A stretch of DNA of 64,000 bases. It comes from Shewanella glacialipiscicola. GTDB taxonomy: Bacteria > Pseudomonadota > Gammaproteobacteria > Enterobacterales > Shewanellaceae. Of this stretch, positions 48,780 to 58,125 are shown piece by piece. The notes beneath the pieces were generated by a model that did not search any database, had not been told where the DNA came from, and worked only from the letters and a program-made list of their open reading frames with translations. The position numbers and the translations under genes were made by a program. Numbering within the stretch: position 1 is the first letter of the stretch; each line of letters opens with the position of its first letter. Where the stretch lies: positions 1-64,000 of the forward strand of contig NZ_JAKILU010000009.1 in the NCBI RefSeq assembly GCF_023283485.1. The letters are read 5' to 3'.

Positions 48780-49586
48780 TTAGGCATATATTACCGACAA
48801 CATCATTTTGACGCTCAGTAAGATAAGCAATACGGCAAACACCTTTTTCAAAATAGCGACCGGCAATTTATGTGCGAGCTTAGCGCCCAGTGGTGCAGTT
48901 AAAAAGCTGGCGATAGAAATCAAAATTACACCAGGCAGATAAACCATACCCACTGCAAAAGGTAACTCTAGTTGGGGTTGGCTATTGATTAAGTAACCTA
49001 TTGCTCCAGCTGCTGAAATAGGCAAACCTACCGCCGCAGAGGTGCCAATGGCTCGTTTTAACTCGATATTTCGCGAGTTTAAATAGGGCACAGTTAGCGA
49101 GCCGCCACCAATTGACACTAATGCCGATATCGCACCAATACCGCCGCCAACGGCGAGCAGTTCTGTGTTACTAATGTCTTTTTTCTGGACGATAACCGCT
49201 TTTTTGGGGCGCAGCATATTCAGCGCAACGTAACCCATAAAGAGGGCAAAAAAGATGGCGAGATATAATGAGCTGATACGCGCGGCTAAAAATGTCGCCG
49301 AAAAGGTGCCAAGCACTACGCCCGGCGCCATGGCTTTAACAATGGGCCATAACACACCGCCTCTAGCATGATGCGCCCGCGTACTCGATATTGACGTCAT
49401 CACAATCGATGTCATTGAGGTACCCAGTGCTAAATGCACCACATATTGCGGCGCTATGCCTTGCGCCAAAAATATGCTGGTAAGTATAGGAACCATAATT
49501 CCGCCGCCGCCAATGCCGAGTAGCCCCGCCATAAAGCCGGCAAAAAGCCCTAAGGATACAAACGCCAACACCCATTCAATTTCCAT
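48780..49586 (-). CDS. TauE/SafE-family membrane exporter
   Basis: 268-residue inner-membrane protein with about eight helices in two repeated halves: AGFMAGLLGIGGGGIMVPIL in the first half and GAISALVSIGGGSLTVPYL in the second. The TauE/SafE family transports sulfite, sulfoacetate or other organic anions; substrate here is unknown. Monocistronic, no sulfur-metabolism gene nearby. Confidence 0.9.
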   Translation of the reverse strand: MEIEWVLAFVSLGLFAGFMAGLLGIGGGGIMVPILTSIFLAQGIAPQYVVHLALGTSMTSIVMTSISSTRAHHARGGVLWPIVKAMAPGVVLGTFSATFLAARISSLYLAIFFALFMGYVALNMLRPKKAVIVQKKDISNTELLAVGGGIGAISALVSIGGGSLTVPYLNSRNIELKRAIGTSAAVGLPISAAGAIGYLINSQPQLELPFAVGMVYLPGVILISIASFLTAPLGAKLAHKLPVAILKKVFAVLLILLSVKMMLSVIYA

Positions 49587-50135
49587 TTTTTCTACCTTAA
49601 TGTGTTTATTTTTTGTGATGCAGTCGCTATGACTATTTTCCGCGAGATGTGACTCTATTATTCATTTGTCGTCATCAAAAGCCTATCAATTAGTCATAAT
49701 TTTAATGATACGACTCAATAAAGTTGTTATTAATTTGATGTGCTAAGCCTTGTTTATGTTATCAGCTTGCTTACTTAAAAGGATGTGATTGATGTTCCGA
49801 AGATTTCAAAATATGCGATATACCTCTTTGGGGGGCAACTCGGCAAGAGGTGCCAGTAAGGTATTCAATGCTGTAATGTGACAACCAAGCTGTTCAATTT
49901 CACTCACCCGCATTATGTGTATTTATTTACTTAATGGTACAAGGGTTAATCGGACGCCTTTGGATTATCCGCTGTCAATATTGTGCAACGCAATAGCCGT
50001 TTAGCTTTAGCATATCTTAATATAGCGCACTGTACATTTGTGATACCGTTATGGTGATAGCCAGTTTATGAGCAAACCAAAGGGATCTATTGGCTCATCT
50101 GTGAGTCGATTATTCTGCTAGTTAAGGTGCTAACC
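49587..50135. other. 549-bp gene-free stretch
   Basis: No supported gene. A 29-codon frame at 49792-49881, preceded by AAGGA, is the only start with a plausible ribosome-binding site, but its composition gives no support. Confidence 0.45.
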
Positions 50136-50366
50136 ATGACGGATAAAAAGTTAATTTTCATCTTAAAAATCTGCATCACTATAGGCATTTGCCTGATATT
50201 ACTTGGTATTTATTTACATAACTATAGTGAAACGATTGATGCCATGGGTGTTAAGGGCATAATGATTAGTGCGGCATGTGTCGCTTTGGGTATGGTGCTG
50301 TCATTGCCAACAAAAATGTATCTCACATATCTGCTCGTTATTCGCGAAACCGAGCACCATGATTAG
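50136..50366 (+). CDS. Small two-helix membrane protein, unknown function
   Basis: 76 residues: helix 1 about 5-25 (LIFILKICITIGICLILLGI), a short loop, helix 2 about 42-64 (IMISAACVALGMVLSLPTKM), acidic end ETEHHD. ATG 50136 with AAGG 9 nt upstream is preferred to GTG 50127. No family recognised. Confidence 0.6.
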   Translation: MTDKKLIFILKICITIGICLILLGIYLHNYSETIDAMGVKGIMISAACVALGMVLSLPTKMYLTYLLVIRETEHHD

Positions 50367-50855
50367 CTCGTATAAGCTATTCGATTTATGGTCAGTTTGG
50401 TGAGGCGTTAGGTTTTTTTGCACCTAAATCTCTTTTGAGTTTTCATCCAGAAGTTAACTATGTTGATTATTTTTTGTAAATAATTTAGTTAATTATAAGT
50501 GGCTGATAAGAATTGTTATTCTATCGATTTTATTACTGGCATCACCTCGTTTAAACTCACCATTCATTCCATAACGATTGGGCTGTAGTGCAACATCAGG
50601 GAGCAAAAAGGTATAATAAGGTGCACGCGATTCTTTACGTAAGGCTACGGTTTATTTAAAGAATATGCGAGATGCGCTATTTTTCTGATGAGTATTTTTT
50701 ATAAAAAAATAGGCCGTAAATCTACTCATAAATAGTTATCTCTTTATGAGCGATGATGACAAGGGATCTTTTTAACAGGGTGTGCTCAGATTGTAAGCCT
50801 AAATTTTGATATTCAGCTTAATTCATTCACTTTTAATTAACAGGCGGCAAATTAC
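50367..50855. other. 489-bp gene-free stretch before the chemoreceptor gene
   Basis: AT-rich and non-coding; contains the promoter of the MCP gene. I could not assign motifs. Confidence 0.4.
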
Positions 50856-52022
50856 ATGCGTTCACTCTTTATTCGAATGAGGTTTATCCACTGGTTAGGC
50901 GCCATTGCACTTTTTATTAATGCGGCATTTTTTACTGATACCTTATTCTCACAGATTATCCAGTTTATTGTGGTGGCTTTCTTAATTATCCATGACATTG
51001 ATGAAAAGTTTTGGGGGGTAGATTCACTGAAAAATGTCACTCTTTATATGAAACATTTTGAAAGAAAAGATCTGTCGGTTCCCTGTGAAGTTAATAGCCA
51101 ATACAACAGTGAGATGGGCAAAGTATTGAGCGTGATTAACGCCTTTCGGGAGAATGTGAAAAAAGCGCTGATTGATATTCAGCAGCAAGCCAGCGCCTCC
51201 GACGAGATTTCTATTCAACTTAAAGCTAAGACTCAAAATATTTCTCGCAGAATTCAGCAGCAAGATAATCGGGTCAGCTTTTTAACCGATCAAGTTGAAA
51301 ACCTCGATAGAACGTCGATTACGTTACAATCTAAAGCCGAAGAAACCCGTACACAGGTTGAAAAAACCCAAGCGGGTTTACTACGTTCTAACCACACTAT
51401 GGGCCGAATGGTGACCGATTTAGGCTCATATATTGAGAGTAATGATAGGCTGCAAAATAAGTTTAATGCCTTGTCGGAACAGACAAAATCAATTGAAACC
51501 GTAGTGTCAGTTATCGACAATCTCGCTGATCAAACTAACTTACTGGCTTTAAACGCCGCGATTGAAGCAGCCAGAGCGGGTGAGCATGGACGCGGTTTTG
51601 CCGTGGTTGCCGACGAAGTGAGAAATCTGGCTAAATCGACCCAAGCCAGTCTTGATGAGATTAACCAAATTATTGCTGGCATCACTGAGGCTGTGCTGGA
51701 TGCCGGTGAACAAATGCGATCGCAATCAATTGCTATCACTTCACTGTCGGATTACACCACCGAAAGTCAGTCAGAATTAGCGTTAGCCTGTGAGAATATC
51801 AATGGGATATTAACGCTTATCGGGCAGGGCAATAAAAATGATAATGTTGATATTCAATATATTAACCAACTTGTTGGCCATGTCGCAAAAGAAATTGAGG
51901 TATTAAAAGAACTCTCAAGCTCTAATGCAAATGACTGCGCTGAGCTTGAGCAGCAGGGCCAGCATTTGAGCCAAGTAACAGAAAAAATAGTCGTGCAACT
52001 CGGCATGTTTAAAACCCAGTAA
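50856..52022 (+). CDS. Methyl-accepting chemotaxis protein without a periplasmic sensor domain
   Basis: 388 residues. Two membrane helices (about 11-26 and 33-46) are joined by a ~6-residue loop, so the receptor has practically no periplasmic part. A HAMP-like stretch and coiled coil lead to the signalling tip [20 protein letters not shown] with [20 protein letters not shown], the CheA/CheW-binding hairpin. It may sense a membrane or cytoplasmic cue, or work with another receptor. Stand-alone gene. Confidence 0.88.
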   Translation: MRSLFIRMRFIHWLGAIALFINAAFFTDTLFSQIIQFIVVAFLIIHDIDEKFWGVDSLKNVTLYMKHFERKDLSVPCEVNSQYNSEMGKVLSVINAFRENVKKALIDIQQQASASDEISIQLKAKTQNISRRIQQQDNRVSFLTDQVENLDRTSITLQSKAEETRTQVEKTQAGLLRSNHTMGRMVTDLGSYIESNDRLQNKFNALSEQTKSIETVVSVIDNLADQTNLLALNAAIEAARAGEHGRGFAVVADEVRNLAKSTQASLDEINQIIAGITEAVLDAGEQMRSQSIAITSLSDYTTESQSELALACENINGILTLIGQGNKNDNVDIQYINQLVGHVAKEIEVLKELSSSNANDCAELEQQGQHLSQVTEKIVVQLGMFKTQ

Positions 52023-52079
52023 TTACAACTCATCAAATACTGAGCCGTGGTTTAGGGTAACTATAATAATCAGGTAGTA

Positions 52080-52265
52080 TTAACTGCCTGATTTATTAGT
52101 TAATTCTACTGCCTTTATTTGATTTTCAATTTGCTCCGCTTCAGCTGTTAGCATTGAATAAGCTCTAATATCGCCTTTTCTTTGTGCGTGCATAGCTTGT
52201 TCAAGTTTGGCGGCATAACGCTGGTTGAGCTTTTTTAACGGGTTCGATTTAAATATTGAAAACAT
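52080..52265 (-). CDS. DUF6435 family small protein
   Basis: 61 residues: MFSIFKSNPLKKLNQRYAAK then LEQAMHAQRKGDIRAYSML, the pattern of DUF6435 (Lacal_2735-like) proteins. Helical, cytosolic, unknown function. It converges with the chemoreceptor gene. Confidence 0.8.
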   Translation of the reverse strand: MFSIFKSNPLKKLNQRYAAKLEQAMHAQRKGDIRAYSMLTAEAEQIENQIKAVELTNKSGS

Positions 52266-52298
52266 CGTAATTTCTACTCAGTTGATTAGTTATGTGTA

Positions 52299-52563
52299 AT
52301 ACCAATCACATTAACTATCTAATCAGTTCAGAGCCTCACAGGTATTTCAATCCGAGGCGCATTGATGCAGAAATGGTTATTCCCTTTTAAGTCAATGCAA
52401 CACAGGAGTGAGATGCCTGTGAGGCTCCCGAAGGGCGGGTTTCAACGCGCTTTATACTGCGTTTAAGGCTTTCGACAGAGCACCACTATGTCTTCAATCC
52501 TTCGCCTTGTCTAAAGCGCGTTGAACTCCCGCTGAATGAACAGATAGTTAATACGATTGGTAT
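52299..52563. repeat. MITE-like element with ATACCAATC termini, 265 bp
   Basis: The left end ATACCAATCACATTAACTAT and the complement of the right end ATACCAATCGTATTAACTAT differ at two of 20 positions, forming terminal inverted repeats. No coding capacity inside. ATACCAATC-ended repeats are, to my knowledge, widespread in Shewanella genomes. No clear target duplication could be defined. It sits between the DUF6435 and OsmC-YcaO genes. Confidence 0.8.
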
Positions 52564-52773
52564 GATACGTTGTTGCGCGTTTTTTGGTTTACTAAGGTGC
52601 TGACTAAAAGCATAACTTGCGCTACAAATGCCAACATTGTCGTTGTTAACATAATTAACCCAAGACTAATGGGCTAAAAACACCGATAATTCCCCCCTAA
52701 CGACTCATTACCAATGACGTGCCTTGGTAACTGGGCGGCTACAGACTCGCCTATTTAGTGGAAATCATATTCA

Positions 52774-54963
52774 ATGGAAATCAAAGTTAATTTTCTCGAC
52801 AATCTTAGACTTGAAGCCAAGTTTGATGATTTTACCGTTACCGCCGATCAACCGATCCGCTATAAAGGTGACGGTTCTGCCCCTAGTCCGTTCGATTATT
52901 TTTTAGCATCATCAGCACTTTGCGCGGCCTATTTTGTGAAGGTCTATTGCAAAGCTCGCGATATTCCAACGGATAATATCAGGCTGTCGCAAAATAATAT
53001 TGTCGATCCAGAAGATCGCTACAACCAGATTTTTCAGATTCAGGTTGAGCTACCCGATGATATTTCGGCTAAAGATCGCGAAGGTATTTTGCGCTCAATT
53101 GACCGTTGTACCGTTAAAAAAGTGGTACAAACTGGGCCAGAATTTAAGATTGAAACCGTTGAAAACCTCGATGCAGATGCCAATGCGATGTTGATGGGGC
53201 AGCCGTTGGATGCCTCTAGCACCTTTATTTTGGGTAAAGATTTACCGCTAGAGCAAACGATTGCCAATATGACGAGTATGTTGGCTGACCTTGGGATGAA
53301 GATTGAAATCTCCTCATGGCGCAATATCGTACCCAATGTTTGGTCACTGCATATTCGTGACGCCGCTTCGCCAATGTGTTTTACCAACGGTAAAGGTGCG
53401 ACTAAAGAAAGTGCGCTGTGCTCGGCGCTCGGTGAGTTTATTGAGCGTTTAAATAACAACTTTTTCTATAATGATCAATTCTTTGGGACTGAAATCGCCA
53501 ATAGCAAATTTGTGCATTATCCCAATGAAAAGTGGTTTGCGTTAGAAGAAGACGATGCCCTGCCAGCGGGTATGTTAGATGACTATTGTTTAGAGATTTA
53601 TAACCCAGACGATGAGCTATGTGGCTCGCACTTGATAGATACCAACTCAGGTAACAAAGCTCGCGGTATTTGCGCCATCCCTTATACGCGTAAATCCGAC
53701 GGTGAAACGGTTTACTTCCCATCGAACCTGATTGAAAACTTATTTTTAAGTAACGGCATGAGTGCGGGCAATAATTTGCAAGAAGCGCATGTGCAGTGTC
53801 TGTCAGAAATTTTTGAGCGCGCGGTGAAGCGTCAAATCATCGAGCAAGAAATTGTGCTGCCAGATGTACCTATGCAGGTGTTGGAAAAGTATCCAAGCAT
53901 TCTTGCCGGTATTAAGGGCTTAGAAGAACAAGGTTTCCCTGTGGTGATAAAAGACGCTTCACTCGGCGGTCAATTCCCCGTGATGTGCGTAACCTTGATG
54001 AACCCGAAAACGGGCGGTGTATTTGCCTCCTTTGGCGCGCATCCAAGCTTTGAAGTGGCATTAGAGCGTAGCTTAACTGAGTTACTGCAAGGCCGCAGTT
54101 TTGAAGGCTTAAACGATGTGCCAAAGCCAACCTTTAACAGCATGGCGGTGAGTGAGCCTGAAAACTTTGTTGAGCATTTTATTGATTCAACAGGGGTGAT
54201 TTCATGGCGTTTCTTTAGCTGTAAATTCGATTATGAATTCTGTGAATGGGATTTCTCTGGTACAACCGAGCAAGAAGCCAGCGGCCTGTTTGGTATTTTA
54301 GAAACGCTAGGTAAAGAGGTGTATATTGCTGAATTTACCTCTTTAGGTGCATCGGCATGCCGAATTTTAGTACCTGATTACTCTGAGGTTTATCCGGTTG
54401 ATGATTTGATTTGGGACAACACCAATAAGTCACTTATCTATCGTGAAGATATTTTAAATCTACACTCGTTGAGCACAAAGCAGTTAGTCAACTTGGTCAA
54501 TCGCTTAGAAGAAAGCCAGCTCGATAATTACACGGATATCCGCACCCTGATTGGCATTGTATTTGATGAAAATACTGTGTGGGGTAAGCTAACGATCATT
54601 GAACTTAAGATTTTGATTTATTTGGCATTAGGCGCACATGAAGATGCAATAGAGTTGGTCGGTGAGTTCCTGCAATTTAACGACAACACTGTGAAGCGTG
54701 TTTTGTTTTATCAAGCAGTTAATGCTGTGCTTGAAATCACCTTAGATGACGAGTTAGTGCTGGATGACTTTATGCACAACTTCAACCGCATGTTTGGCGT
54801 CGAAGTGATGGAGAATGTTGTTGGTTCAGTTACAGGTAAAGTTCGTTTTTACGGTCTAACGAAGACTAGCATGCAGCTTGAGGGGATTGAGCCGCATTTA
54901 AGATTAATTGAAAGCTATAAAAAATTGCATCAAGCCCGTAAAGCCGCTGCTGAAACGAAGTGA
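52774..54963 (+). CDS. ycaO: OsmC-YcaO fusion protein
   Basis: 729 residues. The N-terminal ~135 residues are OsmC-like (VNFLDNLRLEAKFDDFTVTA, SPFDYFLASSALCAAYFVKV); family members reduce peroxides with two cysteines, and cysteines appear at ASSALCAAYF and DRCTVKKVV. The rest is a YcaO domain with the ATP-binding pattern including KGATKESALCSALGEFIERL, EAHVQCLSEIFERAVKR and SLTELLQGR, plus a helical C-terminal domain. E. coli YcaO (586 residues), linked to beta-methylthiolation of ribosomal protein S12, lacks the OsmC part. Its own terminator follows. Confidence 0.9.
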   Translation: MEIKVNFLDNLRLEAKFDDFTVTADQPIRYKGDGSAPSPFDYFLASSALCAAYFVKVYCKARDIPTDNIRLSQNNIVDPEDRYNQIFQIQVELPDDISAKDREGILRSIDRCTVKKVVQTGPEFKIETVENLDADANAMLMGQPLDASSTFILGKDLPLEQTIANMTSMLADLGMKIEISSWRNIVPNVWSLHIRDAASPMCFTNGKGATKESALCSALGEFIERLNNNFFYNDQFFGTEIANSKFVHYPNEKWFALEEDDALPAGMLDDYCLEIYNPDDELCGSHLIDTNSGNKARGICAIPYTRKSDGETVYFPSNLIENLFLSNGMSAGNNLQEAHVQCLSEIFERAVKRQIIEQEIVLPDVPMQVLEKYPSILAGIKGLEEQGFPVVIKDASLGGQFPVMCVTLMNPKTGGVFASFGAHPSFEVALERSLTELLQGRSFEGLNDVPKPTFNSMAVSEPENFVEHFIDSTGVISWRFFSCKFDYEFCEWDFSGTTEQEASGLFGILETLGKEVYIAEFTSLGASACRILVPDYSEVYPVDDLIWDNTNKSLIYREDILNLHSLSTKQLVNLVNRLEESQLDNYTDIRTLIGIVFDENTVWGKLTIIELKILIYLALGAHEDAIELVGEFLQFNDNTVKRVLFYQAVNAVLEITLDDELVLDDFMHNFNRMFGVEVMENVVGSVTGKVRFYGLTKTSMQLEGIEPHLRLIESYKKLHQARKAAAETK

Positions 54964-55005
54964 TAATGTTAATTTAATAGCTTGATGTAATCGAACCACT
55001 TTAAT

Positions 55006-55030
55006 AGCGAGCCTTATGGCTCGCTTTTTT
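55006..55030 (+). terminator. Intrinsic terminator of ycaO
   Basis: AGCGAGCC / GGCTCGCT stem with loop TTAT followed by TTTTT, 43 bp past the stop. Confidence 0.9.
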
Positions 55031-55096
55031 ATTCGGCATTATTCTATTTTTTAACGCAAATATTAACGTTTTATCTTGGGTATTAGCAGGCAGTAT

Positions 55097-56005
55097 TTAA
55101 ATATGTTTTGCTATCACTCGGTTTTTGCCGCTACGTTTGGCTTGATAGAGAGCGGCGTCGGCGCGTTTTAATGTTTCTTCATAGGATTTATCGCGCGGAT
55201 TGATACTCGCTACACCTATGCTCATCGTCGCAAATACCCCATCAACGATATGCTTTTGTAATTCAATGTATAAACATTGGCAGAGGTGCTCTGCAAAGGC
55301 CAAAGCCTGCTCAAGTTGTTGCCCTGGAAGGGTAATAACAAACTCATCGCCGCCAAAACGATAGGCGTTGTCTATTGCTGTTAGCTGTTTTCGGCAGGTA
55401 TCAGCCACTGCAATAATTACTTGATCACCGATATGGTGGCCTAAATTGTCGTTAATGGCTTTTAAATGATCGAGATCGAGGACCAAAATGGAGGCCGAAG
55501 TATGATTGTGCTGATAGGTCTCAAATTGTTCGGTTAAATCTTGATCTAATCTGCGGCGGTTAAATAATCCGGTCAGTTGGTCAGTATCGCTAAACTGGCG
55601 TAGTTGGATTTCAAGTTCGTGTCGTTGTGAGATATTACTCGCGACCCAAAGTACAACGGGCTCGTTATCAACAAGAAAATCCAGCGCTTGAATTCGACCT
55701 TCAAACCAAATGGGGTGTTCTGGCCCGGTATCGGGTAAGCCTTTGACATCTTTGCTACTGAGTTCATATTCCTCAATCAACAATTTATGGCTGCTCAATG
55801 CCATCTCGATCGTCGTTAAAAAGTAATTGAGTTTGTCTGTTTTTAACACATCAGCAAGGTATAAGCCGATTAAGCCGCTGCCATCATGGTAATAACGCCC
55901 ATCTTTACCGCCAAATACGGCGATATATTTTCCACTTTTTGACAATACAAAAGTAGGGTCTGGCAATGCATCAAGTACTAACGCCATCTGTTCAATGTTG
56001 ATCAT
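55097..56005 (-). CDS. PAS-GGDEF diguanylate cyclase
   Basis: 302-residue soluble protein. A PAS-like N-terminal domain (about 1-130: ALPDPTFVLSKSGKYIAVFG, FEGRIQALDF) is followed by a GGDEF domain (about 135-300) with LTGLFNRRRLDQDL, DLDHLKAINDNLGHHIGDQV and an intact active site YRFGGDEFVITLP; an RxxD inhibitory site is not seen at the expected place. It should make c-di-GMP, which controls BpfA-type adhesin retention via LapD-like receptors in Shewanella; a direct link is inference. It converges on ycaO. Confidence 0.92.
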   Translation of the reverse strand: MINIEQMALVLDALPDPTFVLSKSGKYIAVFGGKDGRYYHDGSGLIGLYLADVLKTDKLNYFLTTIEMALSSHKLLIEEYELSSKDVKGLPDTGPEHPIWFEGRIQALDFLVDNEPVVLWVASNISQRHELEIQLRQFSDTDQLTGLFNRRRLDQDLTEQFETYQHNHTSASILVLDLDHLKAINDNLGHHIGDQVIIAVADTCRKQLTAIDNAYRFGGDEFVITLPGQQLEQALAFAEHLCQCLYIELQKHIVDGVFATMSIGVASINPRDKSYEETLKRADAALYQAKRSGKNRVIAKHI

Positions 56006-56325
56006 TTATAGGTTCCCTGTGGAAACTCAGCTTATCCAGCAGTGTGTGTATCTTAGTTGCCATCAGTGATAGCGACAAATAAATCTTACTAATGCAGATT
56101 AATTTAGTGATTTTGAGTTATAGCCAGCACTTTTATCTTACTGTTTATGTTAGTAAATAAAATCGTAGCTGTGTTGATTTAATCTGCACTAAGTCTGTAT
56201 TAGTCATATTGCCGTAGTGGCCTAAATCATAAAATGCTATCAGCGCACTTAGAGAGTGACTGTTTTTCGAGTACACTCACAGGCTTGAATTGCGAAGCCA
56301 ATTGACTGATACAGGTATTCTTACT
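56006..56325. other. 320-bp intergenic region with a spaced inverted repeat
   Basis: TGCAGATTAA (56093-56102) and its complement TTAATCTGCA (56179-56188) lie 76 bp apart between the divergent GGDEF and cupin genes. Nothing else was recognised. Confidence 0.4.
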
Positions 56326-56811
56326 ATGCAAACCGCCGATGATTTTATTGAACATTTAGCACTAGAGCCGCATGTTGAAGGTGGTTACTATCGATCTTCT
56401 TACCGCTCTGAGGCGTCTTTTGACTCAACTCGGGTGTTATGGAGCAGCATTTATTTTTTGCTGCGCACAGATGAGGTTTCTCATTTCCACCGCTTGACTG
56501 CCGACGAGATGTGGTATTTCCAAGCTGGACAATCCCTAACGATTTATATGATTGATCCTGAAGGAGTATTAACCACCGCGCAGTTAGGGCTCGATTTAGC
56601 AGCCGGTGAGCGGCCACAATTTTTAGTGCCTAAGGGCTGTATTTTTGGCTCAGCGCTAAACCAAGCAGGCTTTTCATTAGTGGGCTGCATGGTATCGCCT
56701 GGTTTTACCTTCGACGATTTTGAGTTATTTAGCCAAGAGTCACTGTTAGCACAATATCCGCAGCATAGCGATATTATCCAACGATTAAGCCGAAAACAAA
56801 CCGAGGTTTAA
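56326..56811 (+). CDS. Cupin (DUF985) family protein
   Basis: 161 residues: LALEPHVEGGYYRSSYRSE, IYFLLRTDEVSHFHRLTADE (metal-binding His-x-His-like region), MWYFQAGQSLTIYMI and KGCIFGSAL, which fit the DUF985 cupin family. Start ATG 56326; an upstream in-frame start at 56290 is less likely. Metal-binding beta-barrel of unknown substrate. Confidence 0.88.
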   Translation: MQTADDFIEHLALEPHVEGGYYRSSYRSEASFDSTRVLWSSIYFLLRTDEVSHFHRLTADEMWYFQAGQSLTIYMIDPEGVLTTAQLGLDLAAGERPQFLVPKGCIFGSALNQAGFSLVGCMVSPGFTFDDFELFSQESLLAQYPQHSDIIQRLSRKQTEV

Positions 56812-57003
56812 TTTTATTAACGTCTGCAGGATTAGCCGATAACGCAATGCAATATCGATGGCGTCAATCGCACTGAAAACGCTTTAAATTTAAGCAATTG
56901 TGCTCGATGTAAAGTGTTCTGCACGACAGGCCTTGTTTAATCGGTATTAACCACGTAAAACATATTTTTTGGCGTAGCTCATGTACCCAGTGTTATGGAG
57001 TAA

Positions 57004-57789
57004 TTGAATTTGGAACACTTAGTGTGGCAACTCGATCCTGTATTAGTCTCGTTTATGGGGCTCAAAATACATTGGTATGGCGTATTATTTGCTGTCGCTA
57101 TCACCGCGGGTTTTCAGGTGATGAAGCGAATTTATACTAAAGAAAATCTTGATGTTGAGTCACTCGATAATCTACTGATTTATTGTGTTGTCGGCATTAT
57201 CGTCGGTGCCCGTTTGGCCCATTGTATTTTTTACGATCCGGATTATTACTTTGCCCACCCGCTGAAGATTTTGGCGATTTGGGAAGGGGGATTAGCGAGT
57301 CACGGTGGTGGTCTAGGTGCGATTCTTGCGCTGTATTATTACCAACGTAAAGTGAAGCTACCCTTCTTATTTTTGTTGGATAGACTGGCGATTGCCACCG
57401 CCATTTTTGGCTTTTTTGTACGGATGGCGAACTTTGCCAACTCAGAGATTTTAGGCGACCCAACGACTCAACCTTGGGGCATTATATTTGCCCGTGTTGA
57501 TATGTTGCCAAGACATCCGGCACAGCTCTATGAGGCGTTTACCTATTTGGCTATCTTTATTGGTCTGTATGCTCTGTATCAATATACCCAAATTAAACAA
57601 CGGCATGGGGCGATTTTTGGCTTGTTTTTGGTGCTGGTATTTAGTGCGCGCATTGCGATTGAGTCGATTAAAGTCAGCCAAGCGGCTTACTCTGAAACGC
57701 TCTTAAGCGCGGGCCAATTACTCAGCTTACCTTTCCTCGCTGTAGGCATCATCTTGTTGTTTTTGGCGTATCGAAATAAGCGCGCTTAA
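57004..57789 (+). CDS. lgt: Lgt-family prolipoprotein diacylglyceryl transferase, probable second copy
   Basis: 261-residue inner-membrane protein of the Lgt family, which transfers diacylglycerol from phosphatidylglycerol to the prolipoprotein cysteine. Visible: LKIHWYGVLFAVAI, GLASHGGGLGAILALYYYQR, the signature FFVRMANFANSEILGDPTTQ (usual G-R-x-x-N-F replaced by V-R-x-x-N-F) and PRHPAQLYEAFTYLAIF. Start is TTG 57004 or 57010; GGAG spacing favours the second. Shewanella normally has lgt beside thyA, so this is probably a paralogue. Confidence 0.85.
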   Translation: MNLEHLVWQLDPVLVSFMGLKIHWYGVLFAVAITAGFQVMKRIYTKENLDVESLDNLLIYCVVGIIVGARLAHCIFYDPDYYFAHPLKILAIWEGGLASHGGGLGAILALYYYQRKVKLPFLFLLDRLAIATAIFGFFVRMANFANSEILGDPTTQPWGIIFARVDMLPRHPAQLYEAFTYLAIFIGLYALYQYTQIKQRHGAIFGLFLVLVFSARIAIESIKVSQAAYSETLLSAGQLLSLPFLAVGIILLFLAYRNKRA

Positions 57790-57809
57790 GTCCTAATATT
57801 AATGTGTTT

Positions 57810-57845
57810 AAAAGGCTTTCTATCCCAATAGAAAGCCTTTTTTTA
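57810..57845 (+). terminator. Intrinsic terminator of the lgt-like gene
   Basis: AAAGGCTTTCTAT / ATAGAAAGCCTTT perfect 13-bp stem with loop CCCA, then TTTT. Symmetric enough to act in both directions. Confidence 0.9.
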
Positions 57846-58125
57846 TTGGTAAATGTATATCATTGAGAGTTGGTTAAGGTTTTTACGACATTGGTCACTT
57901 TGCCAATTGAGTGGTGCATAATATTGTAATAAAATTACCTGTAAAGTTGAGGTTAAGGGCGTTGGTGCTTGTTTTTTCGCCTTTATCAGCGTTTTATTAT
58001 GCTTTATGGTTTGTTTGTGAAAGTTGCTTTCAGTATTTATTCTGTCGCTTGCCTATATATTGTTTAGACAAATTCATTGACCCAGCGCTCACATCGCTAT
58101 TCGTTCTCTATTTGCAGGATTTTCC
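57846..58125. other. Gene-free stretch between lgt and the MATE gene
   Basis: Contains the MATE promoter; an 83-codon frame (57911-58162) overlaps the MATE start and has no family resemblance. Confidence 0.45.

Noticed and set aside
49792..49881. 29-codon frame with a ribosome-binding-like AAGGA
   Set aside because: Too short and without any conserved feature; likely chance.
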